From assembly GCA_014526335.1 (NCBI GenBank), contig JACTAT010000144.1, forward strand, positions 20,357 to 84,356: a stretch of 64,000 nucleotides of DNA, in the 5' to 3' direction. Shown piece by piece: positions 61,301 through 64,000 of this stretch. The translations under genes and the position numbers were made by a program. Every line of letters starts with the position of its first letter. Positions within the stretch are counted from its first letter, which is position 1. Below the pieces are notes generated by a model that saw nothing but the letters and a program-made list of their open reading frames with translations, made no database searches and was not told the origin of the DNA. The DNA is from Chrysaora quinquecirrha (Eukaryota; Cnidaria; Scyphozoa; Semaeostomeae; Pelagiidae).

Positions 61301-61441
61301 ATTTTAGCTGATTATATCGTAATGCAATTCGGACGTGTAGCTGATGACGTTTTCACGATGGATTTCAACTACCCCTTGTGTGCACTGCAAGCATTCTCCA
61401 TCGCTTTGAGCAGCTTTGATGGCAAATTAGCCTGTGAATAA
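24797..61441 (+). CDS. TULP3: Tubby-like protein (TUB/TULP3 type), 13 exons, 420 aa
   Basis: Exons: 24797-24822, 31598-31670, 32697-32742, 45355-45476, 46080-46262, 47232-47296, 50463-50577, 51368-51480, 53467-53581, 54493-54591, 55304-55391, 60184-60267, 61308-61441. Total 1263 nt, all GT-AG, all phases agree. The family carries membrane cargo into cilia by linking PI(4,5)P2 to IFT-A. Residues 1-170 are an acidic, Pro/Ser-rich disordered region after a short charged helix ([19 protein letters not shown]), where vertebrate TULP3 binds IFT-A. The tubby domain is 172-420 with PAPQG.., [13 protein letters not shown] (phosphoinositide-binding basic cluster, about 217-229), [37 protein letters not shown] and the invariant end [10 protein letters not shown]. 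Exon 1 was chosen because ATG..AATGG|GTAAGA gives the right phase and a continuous N-terminus; it is the least certain exon. Exon 5 could end at 46244 instead. The call as TULP3 rather than TUB is tentative. Confidence 0.95.
25620..25695. repeat. Short tandem duplication
   Basis: AAGAATCACAAGACAGAAT occurs twice, about 46 bp apart, with intervening AATATCAATTATATCACTGA. The rest of tubby intron 1 up to 26905 is AT-rich with nothing recognised. Confidence 0.5.
26906..27332 (-). mobile_element. AAGCAAC MITE, family C, copy C1
   Basis: 427 bp. Ends CACGCAATTTTTTATAAGCAAC and GTTGCTTATAAAAAAACTGCGTG with TA duplications. GTTGCTT recurs at the interior positions where family G has GTTCCTT. Lies in tubby intron 1. 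Confidence 0.9.
27787..28119 (-). pseudogene. hAT transposase C-terminal (dimerisation) fragment
   Basis: 110-codon frame with [40 protein letters not shown] and ALMRW, matching the hAT C-terminal dimerisation region (the LTSV..ERVFS motif). No DDE catalytic core or zinc finger is seen upstream and no terminal repeats were found, so this is a remnant, not a working transposase. Confidence 0.8.
28509..28571. repeat. Short hairpin
   Basis: ACTTTGAGTGCTCCCCTGCAAG and CTTGCAGGGGGGCACTCAGAGT are inverted with about a 17-nt loop. Possibly the centre of a small MITE. Confidence 0.5.
28971..29395. mobile_element. MITE with repeated AATAAGCGCCGC motifs
   Basis: Ends ATGATCGATTGAGCGCCGC and GCGGCGCTCAATCGATCAT are perfect 19-bp inverted repeats. 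Sub-terminal (G/A)AATAAGYGCCGC units are repeated on both arms. No clear target duplication. Confidence 0.75.
29823..29988. mobile_element. Small pogo-like MITE
   Basis: Left TA|TAGTAGAACCTCC..CGGACAC mirrors right GTGTCCGTTAATAGAGGTCCTG|TA. The interior repeats GTCCGTTATAAAGAGGTGTCC. TA duplication and ends resemble pogo/Tigger derivatives. Confidence 0.6.
30271..30597 (+). mobile_element. AAGGAAC MITE, family G, copy G3
   Basis: 327 bp with both ends intact and TA flanks. Shortened by two internal deletions, one removing the TATTGTTAAG segment and one removing an internal AAGGAAC block. Confidence 0.9.
30762..31235 (-). mobile_element. LINE (CR1/RTE-like) 3' end fragment
   Basis: Minus-strand coding shows the C-terminal part of a non-LTR reverse-transcriptase protein: [18 protein letters not shown], then [33 protein letters not shown] and [12 protein letters not shown] frame break lies near 31135. 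5'-truncated and dead. In tubby intron 1. Confidence 0.78.
31939..32110 (+). mobile_element. tRNA-derived SINE, family S1, copy c
   Basis: Best-preserved copy. It has GGTGCTGTGGCATCGCGG (A-box region) and GGGGTTTGAGCCCCAGC (B box), then GTAGCGTCACAGCCAGGG and an ACCTTCACC tail. Class II tRNA-like head. In tubby intron 2. Confidence 0.82.
32743..35221. other. 5' part of tubby intron 3, no gene recognised
   Basis: Contains TGACGTCA-type palindromes at about 34060-34240 and a TTG microsatellite near 34718. No coding exon recognised. Confidence 0.45.
35353..36204 (+). CDS. Class A GPCR-like receptor, copy 1 (nested in tubby intron 3)
   Basis: 283 codons from the ATG at 35353 with seven hydrophobic segments. 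TM1 has [11 protein letters not shown]3 ends [10 protein letters not shown] (DRY-type position altered); TM6 has TWLPASLI (CWLP-type); TM7 has [11 protein letters not shown] (NPxxY-type, altered). Rhodopsin-like with short loops, as in many cnidarian receptors; the ligand is unknown. A second ATG at 35255 opens an N-glycosylation-rich leader (NAT, NYS, NSS, NGS), but in a different frame, so the true N-terminus may be broken by a small indel, or the receptor simply starts at 35353. Same strand as its host gene. Confidence 0.75.
   Translation: MCFRFNVYSKKLEYSISEAIVWFVLAALSILLNGVAAYYFIYVKSGNQLQDTLNANMFLSNLVFGPAVQINFGIIYLKEQCISRTICQLGTILMTMCSLATLILVAWRQLKKLTKVATLVDVIQVSFLKKFLNIAIVWGCCLMVLTTKFLNPSTVAPSLIIFILSVLLFVLYLATSKALTKARRQFSALASGEDKNRRMACVASCNEALKILVALQISTLITWLPASLITLLTRIGVSGSATATVSFVFLRVLFLPSIIDPLFLFWSSARLRRKKKAYLQCFC
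36490..36536. repeat. Tandem TACGGTACTACATTCATT repeat
   Basis: Two to three copies of a 22-bp unit (AAATACGGTACTACATTCATT). The rest of 36205-37430 shows no recognisable gene. Confidence 0.6.
37443..38246 (+). CDS. Class A GPCR-like receptor, copy 2 (nested in tubby intron 3)
   Basis: 267 codons from the ATG at 37443, about 90% identical in protein to the copy 2.1 kb upstream, with the same seven hydrophobic segments and motifs ([29 protein letters not shown]). The similarity continues a few codons upstream of the ATG (SEAMVWF against SEAIVWF) up to an in-frame TAA at about 37392. Start choice is therefore uncertain, and TM1 lies right at the start, with no extracellular leader. A 5' exon using the TTTCAG just before it is possible but not shown. 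Confidence 0.72.
   Translation: MVWFVLAALSILLNGVAAFYFIYVKSGNQLQDTLNANMFISHLVFGTAVQINAGITFLKEQCISRTICLLGTILMTICSLATLILVAWRQLKKLTKVATLADVIQVSFLKKFLNIAIVWSCCLMVLTTKLLNPSTVAPVMIMFILSVLLFALYLATSKALTKARRQFSALASGEDKNKRMACVASCNEALKILVALQISTLITWLPASLITLLTRIGVSGSATATVSFVFVRVLFLPSIIDPLLLFWSSARLRRKVKSYLQGFLNNV
38247..39441. other. Tubby intron 3, no gene recognised
   Basis: AT-rich sequence; nothing recognised apart from a short C-run at about 39354. Confidence 0.45.
39442..39839 (+). mobile_element. AAGGAAC MITE, family G, copy G4
   Basis: 398 bp, both ends intact. The left target base pair reads CA instead of TA; the right is TA. Contains a GTAGTCATGAAACTG segment in place of the TATTGTTAAG segment of G1, a sub-variant shared with G6. 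Confidence 0.9.
41290..41894. mobile_element. Inverted-repeat element with TTTTTTGGTCACATTCTG ends, copy 2
   Basis: GGCGTATTTTTTTGGTCACA at the left mirrors AACGGAAGGTTACAAAAAAATACGTCC at the right. The interior matches 23090-23396, with a 270-bp central stretch absent there. A second short inverted pair (ACTTTCCCGTAAGTC / GACTTACGGGAAAGT, about 41943-41989) lies just outside. Confidence 0.7.
42597..42750 (-). repeat. ATTCCGT minisatellite, outer left arm
   Basis: Alternating 7- and 8-bp units GGAATAC/GGAATGAC, about 20 in all. Gives spurious FRHSV-type frames. Confidence 0.9.
43293..43353 (-). repeat. ATTCCGT minisatellite, inner left arm
   Basis: About eight units of GGAATAC/GGAATGAC next to an AAT microsatellite (43365-43397). 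Confidence 0.85.
44122..44276 (+). repeat. ATTCCGT minisatellite, inner right arm
   Basis: About 20 ATTCCGT/ATTCCGTC units, inverted relative to the left-arm tracts, ending in GTGTTTTAAAGATAGCC like the outer end. Confidence 0.9.
44913..45070 (+). repeat. ATTCCGT minisatellite, outer right arm
   Basis: About 20 ATTCCGT/ATTCCGTC units running to the right terminus of the foldback element. Confidence 0.9.
45511..45878 (-). mobile_element. AAGAAAC MITE, family A, copy A1
   Basis: TA|CACGTTTTTTTTATAAGAAACC left end; the interior has AAGTTTCTTAATTTTTGACC and GCAGTTTCTTAATTTTT at the positions of GTTCCTT in family G. The right end is eroded (GGTTTCTTAAAAAATGATT). In tubby intron 4. Confidence 0.78.
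46592..46995 (-). mobile_element. AAGGAAC MITE, family G, copy G5
   Basis: 404 bp, intact ends with 9-bp A/T runs, TA on both sides. In tubby intron 5. Confidence 0.93.
47469..47940 (-). mobile_element. AAGCAAC MITE, family C, copy C2
   Basis: 472 bp, CACGCAGTTTTTTTTCTAAGCAAC to GTTGCTTATAAAAAAACTGCGTG, TA duplications. In tubby intron 6. Confidence 0.9.
48435..49043 (+). mobile_element. AAGCAAC MITE, family C, copy C3, with internal minisatellite
   Basis: Left end TA|CGCGCTGTTTTTTTCTATAAGC, right end GATGCTTATAAAAAGACTTCGTG|TA, both slightly eroded. The left third is expanded by a GGTGGATAATCACTACTGT minisatellite. Confidence 0.85.
48527..48780 (+). repeat. GGATAATCACTACTGTGGTG minisatellite
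   Basis: About five copies of a TACTGTGGTGGATAATCACT block interspersed with GTGGTGGTAGTTTTTGCG variants, wholly inside MITE C3. Confidence 0.8.
49262..49628 (+). mobile_element. AAGCAAC MITE, short family D, copy D2
   Basis: Matches D3 along its length (AATAAGCAACT.GACTTT.GTCCAGCC, CCCGACTTCGCGGGTCAAA, ACTTTTGGGAGACAGTAAG). The left terminal repeat is eroded; the right end has GTTTCTTATTGAGCGTTTTCTT, one site changed from GTTGCTT. Confidence 0.75.
49927..50289 (+). mobile_element. AAGAAAC MITE, family A, copy A2
   Basis: TA|CCCGTATTTTTTTTTTATAAG left, CAGTTTCTTATAAAAAAATACGTG|TA right. AAGAAAC at the second left site, after AAATTT, in the interior (CAAGAAACTC, TTTTAAGAAACTTTC) and inverted in the right end. 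In tubby intron 6. Confidence 0.83.
50703..51102 (+). mobile_element. AAGGAAC MITE, family G, copy G6
   Basis: About 400 bp; the left end is eroded (TACTGCATGCTCTTTTATAAGG), the right end is AAAAAAGTGTG|TA. Same sub-variant as G4. In tubby intron 7. Confidence 0.88.
51638..52037 (+). mobile_element. AAGGAAC MITE, family G, copy G7
   Basis: 400 bp; left TA|CACGC, right AAAAAAGCG then TAA, so the last two bases of the terminus are lost. Very close to G1. In tubby intron 8. Confidence 0.92.
52343..52480. mobile_element. 138-bp MITE with 9-bp target duplication, copy 2
   Basis: TAGACTTATTGCTTGAGTCG and GACTCAGGTAATAAGTCTA ends, flanked by perfect AGTCACTAT (52334-52342, 52481-52489). Opposite orientation to the copy at 24199, the same length, a diverged interior. 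In tubby intron 8. Confidence 0.88.
53629..54395. mobile_element. pogo/Tigger-like non-autonomous element
   Basis: TA|CAGTTGACATTCGCTATCTC at the left and GAGATAGCGGATGTCAACTG|TA at the right are inverted. TCGCTATCTCGAAC motifs repeat at both ends. 767 bp; TA duplication and CAGT ends fit pogo/Tigger. No transposase. In tubby intron 9. Confidence 0.87.
55542..55885. mobile_element. Probable MITE with ACACGTGCAA ends
   Basis: ACACGTGCAAGTTTTTGCTTGAGATGGTG at the left is an imperfect inverted match to the right side (GTCACCATTTTAAGCAATTAGTTGCACGTGTT). Frames of up to 161 codons across it on both strands look like artefacts of the repeat. Tubby intron 11. Confidence 0.55.
55894..56301. mobile_element. 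MITE with AGGCCCAGGCCAAACG ends
   Basis: AGGCCCAGGCCAAACGATC mirrors GAACGTTTGGCCAGGGTCT. Interior TTGCTTG/CAAACA motifs recur. 0.4 kb, no clear target duplication. Confidence 0.65.
56505..56792. repeat. ATC/GAT microsatellite
   Basis: Imperfect ATC repeats with interspersed GTC and TTATTA. ATGTCCGAAGGACA (about 56490) lies at its left edge, as at the end of the ATC tract at 13.2 kb. Encodes spurious poly-Asp and poly-Ile frames. Confidence 0.85.
57468..58432 (-). mobile_element. AAGGAAC MITE, family G, copy G8, carrying a nested hAT MITE
   Basis: Intact ends with TA flanks. The element is 965 bp because a 570-bp element and its 8-bp duplication interrupt it at TTAATTTTAAC; without them it is 387 bp. 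Tubby intron 11. Confidence 0.93.
57585..58154. mobile_element. Nested hAT-type MITE filled with TGATTAATT repeats
   Basis: Perfect 16-bp ends CGAGGGGCAAATCACT and AGTGATTTGCCCCTCG; perfect 8-bp duplication ATTTTAAC (57577-57584, 58155-58162), which is single in the other family-G copies. The inside is almost wholly TTGTGATTAATTTGATTATT-type minisatellite, with AAAGTGTACGTGATTTTAATCA at each side. Confidence 0.93.
58711..59092 (+). mobile_element. AAGCAAC MITE, short family D, copy D3
   Basis: Best family-D copy, 382 bp. TA|CACTTTTTTTAATAAGCAAC to GGTTGCTTATTTAAAAAAAAGTG|TA. GTTGCTTA recurs six times inside. Tubby intron 11. Confidence 0.9.
59565..60131 (+). mobile_element. AAGCAAC MITE, family C, copy C4
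   Basis: Longest well-preserved family-C copy, 567 bp. CACGCAGTTTTTTTTATAAGC to TTGCTTATAAAAAAAATTGCGTG with TA flanks. AAGCAAC sits at the same left, interior (TTAAGCAACTATTAAGCAAC) and right positions as AAGGAAC in G1. It ends 52 bp before a tubby exon. Confidence 0.92.
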
Positions 61442-61723
61442 ATAGGTATATAATTTTCTCTTTAACATACATTTAATATCGTATACAATATTAACGAGTT
61501 TGTTGGCTGCAAGAAGTATATTATAATAGTTTCAAGCTATTAATGTGACACTGGGTAAGCTGAAATCTTATGTAATTTGGTTTCTAGTTGTAAAAATTCG
61601 GGTTTAGTTGTTAATATTTCCTTTGAAATTTGAGAAAAACGATTAGAAAGGCAGGAATTTGTTTTAAGGCTAAAACCGGCTACTAAGAAGTGACTGCTGA
61701 AAAAATTGTATAAAACGCCGCTA

Positions 61724-61956
61724 AAGGCCCATTTCCACTTCGTTCGCATTCGCTGTTCGCTAGCGAATTTGCAGTTCGCCGCTCGCTTGCGAACAGAGTA
61801 CAGCCTTCGTAATCAATTTTAGGCGCTAAAAAGGTAAAATTTTTGCGAAAACTTTAGCTTTACTGGCAGCGGAAATCAAAATCGCTTCGTGTTCGCCATG
61901 TTTTGATGGCTAGCGAGCAGCGAACAGCAAGTGCGAACGAAGTTGAAATGGGCCTT
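61724..61956. mobile_element. MITE with AAGGCCCATTTCCACTTCG ends
   Basis: AAGGCCCATTTCCACTTCGT and its inverted partner ACGAAGTTGAAATGGGCCTT; further in, GTTCGCTAGCGAA and AGCGAGCAGCGAACAGC also pair. 0.23 kb, hairpin-forming. 0.3 kb after the tubby stop. Confidence 0.78.
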
Positions 61957-62500
61957 ACGAAATGTCAGAGCACAAAGTTTGTTAGCTCTTTATCGATATA
62001 GCGGCCTGGTTAATTTTTTTGTTTCCGTGGAATATGCATTAATATGCCCAGCAGTATGCGAAATAGCCAAAACTGTCAAGAAACCAGAAAGCCTGATTTT
62101 CAAAAACAGATTTCTCAGTGTGGAGGATACCTATACCATGACTGTTTATAAATTATGACTACTATAGCTGCTGAAACCGTTTATTTATCAATTTTTCTCC
62201 TTTGCCTTTCCCATCTGCTGGCAGATTTTAACCTCTGGTAAGCAGGCATAGTTACCGGTACTGGTAGGTCTCTTTCCCTTGTAATTGCCCTCTCTGAGAC
62301 CCTCTTTATACAAGTGAAACTATGGGTCGGTTCTGTCATTTCTGGTTCTTTTGCAATATGTTATGGAAACTTCTCCATTTTATCACACTCTAAAGCAGAA
62401 AATCTAATTGCTGCTCGAAACATAACTTGTTTCTTAGCCTTTGTTCAGTTTGTGCCATGTCTTGTATCCCATCCAGTCCATGACGTTAACACTGGATATA

Positions 62501-62712
62501 CACGCTTTTTTTATAAAGAACTTACCTCAAGGCCTAGTTCTTAAAGTTCCTTATTTTTGGGCCTCTTTTGAGGCAATTGTAGCTCCAAAAGTTGTCTTAA
62601 CAGTGGTCTTAACAATAAAAGAGAGACATTTGCATGTGAGCAAAGCTCGAGACTTTCGGGCCTTCTACATTTATGTTCCTTATAAAGTGGTTCTTTATAA
62701 AGAAAAAGCGTG
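62501..62712 (-). mobile_element. AAGGAAC MITE, family G, copy G9, internally deleted
   Basis: Both ends and TA flanks are present, but the middle (from CTCGAGAC to TTTCGGGCC) is gone, leaving 212 bp. Confidence 0.9.
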
Positions 62713-63164
62713 TAAAAAGAGTCGGAGACGAGCTGGCTATACTTCGGTTGGATCCATGAATTGTACAGATCTAAGAGATTCTGTATAAACTGAACGGCCT
62801 TTTCGAGCCAAAACTTGCCCTGGAATGAACCAAGATCGATCCGGTTTCTCTCGTGTAAACGGCAATTCCTCCTGCTTTTGATGAGGCAACAGTTCAAGAA
62901 AGTAGAACTTCTGCCTCCAAAATCGGCTTTGCTCTTGACTGACACTGTCATTAAGTCACTTCTAATAACCCCCCCCCCCTGACTACTCCAGCCCCACGTG
63001 GTTGTAGACCAGAGAGTATGGTTCTTTTCTTGAGACATTCAAGGCATTGTGCTTTGGGATTAGCTATTTAAATTTGCATTAATGGCTTTTATTTAGTTTT
63101 AGCTCCACCGTTTGGAGCTTTTCCCTGAAATAGTCAACACTTAGCATTATCTTTTTGCTGTATG

Positions 63165-63377
63165 CAGTGGCGTGATGGGCTGAGGTTCGGTTTGAGTGAT
63201 TCCTTAACTGCTGGGTTTCTAAATAAGTATTTTTGACCCTAACTCTGCTATAGTTGCTTAGAGAGTCTACAATTTCTGGCGAAATGTTCCTGTTCCCAAA
63301 GCTCGAGCAGCTGCAGAGCTCCTAATATGTTTTGACGGAAATAGGGGACCTCAGAGCGCAGCCCCGTTACGCCACTG
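63165..63377. mobile_element. Probable hAT-like MITE with CAGTGGCGT ends
   Basis: CAGTGGCGTGATGGGCTGAGG mirrors CAGCCCCGTTACGCCACTG. CAGTGGCGTA ends are common in hAT-like MITEs, but no 8-bp duplication is visible, so the assignment is tentative. Confidence 0.6.
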
Positions 63378-64000
63378 GTCATTATCTGTTGCCACTGGAA
63401 ATGTCAAGAATGGTAAATAGTTGTGTTATCTATTTAACAAAGCAAAATCGTTCAACTATCGTTAGGCTTGCCTAATGCGAAAGTGTTATTCTGCCCTTTC
63501 TAATCCTCCGATGTAGATAACATCAAATTGTCAGAGGGAGCTATTTGCTGGTTTTCTTCGCACCGTGTTTATAACTTTAAGTCACATTTCTAGTGGCAAT
63601 GGATCTTTAGACGAGGTTAATAATGGTAGTTCCTTATTGTAAAAGCGCTCACAGCGCCCATTGGCTGATCCTAATATTATTTAAATAGTAACTGAAGGGA
63701 TTTTTCGAATATTCAACTTGCAACAAGGTTTTGATTAAGGATGAGAAGTGTTGTCTCATAACAGAGCATGTGAGGCATTTAAACTGATGAAAAATGATTG
63801 GCATCGCCAAGTTCAATAGTCGAAAAATTCTACAAAACGTGTCCTGGGTATGTAAGAGTAAGACAAGAAGAGATTTAAAATTGTAATTTAATTGCCTTGT
63901 GAAGCAGACGTCAGCGAATTCTGCAAATTTTGGTGCCCGATCTTTACGCTGTCAAATTTGCTTAACTGGCTGTGCTGGGGTGTGGTGGGCTTTTTAACTT

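Larger units (their letters stand above)
61442..64000. other. Region downstream of the tubby-like gene
   Basis: No further gene recognised to the window end. It holds three MITEs (listed separately). Confidence 0.45.

Overview
The window is animal nuclear DNA: AT-rich, gene-poor, with GT-AG introns, three widely conserved metazoan genes and a very dense load of short mobile elements. Protein style (near-vertebrate RAE1, RPL10A and tubby domain, plus short-loop class A receptors) and repeat style suggest an anthozoan cnidarian, perhaps a stony coral or close relative; that is inference from sequence character, not from a search.

Layout. 1-2929 (minus) is the 5' part of a protein-primed family-B DNA polymerase of the Polinton/adintovirus kind, cut by the window edge. 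It is followed by about 0.5 kb of short direct repeats and a 3 kb satellite of about 78-bp monomers with an 18-monomer higher-order period. 6.6-8.2 kb holds a small TGGCCGAA minisatellite and a tandem array of tRNA-Arg(UCG) genes with a 138-bp period. 10.5-11.1 kb has an intronless helical protein of unknown function. 11.3-13.2 kb is a tandem duplication ending in ATC microsatellites, followed by a tRNA-derived SINE, a hAT-type MITE and another MITE.

The gene core is RAE1 (minus, 3 exons, 370 aa) sharing a 299-bp divergent promoter with RPL10A (plus, 5 exons, first coding exon only 5 nt). Downstream is a complete 13-exon tubby-like gene (TUB/TULP3 type, 420 aa) spanning 36.6 kb. Its 12.6-kb intron 3 holds two tandem class A GPCR-like genes on the same strand. 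RPL10A looks intact except at the end of exon 2, where a MITE has replaced the last 11 nt and the splice donor.

The most striking signal is a superfamily of at least 18 MITEs between 19.3 and 62.7 kb, with TA target duplications and CAC...GTG ends. Within each element a heptamer AAGNAAC is repeated along the length and in both termini. N is G in one family, C in two and A in another, and it changes together at homologous positions. This looks like repeated binding sites that switched specificity in concert. Other well-supported elements are a 2.5-kb foldback element with a 10-bp target duplication, a nested hAT MITE with an 8-bp duplication, two 138-bp MITEs with 9-bp duplications, a pogo/Tigger-like element, several palindromic MITEs, two or three SINE families, a CR1/RTE-like LINE tail and a hAT transposase remnant.
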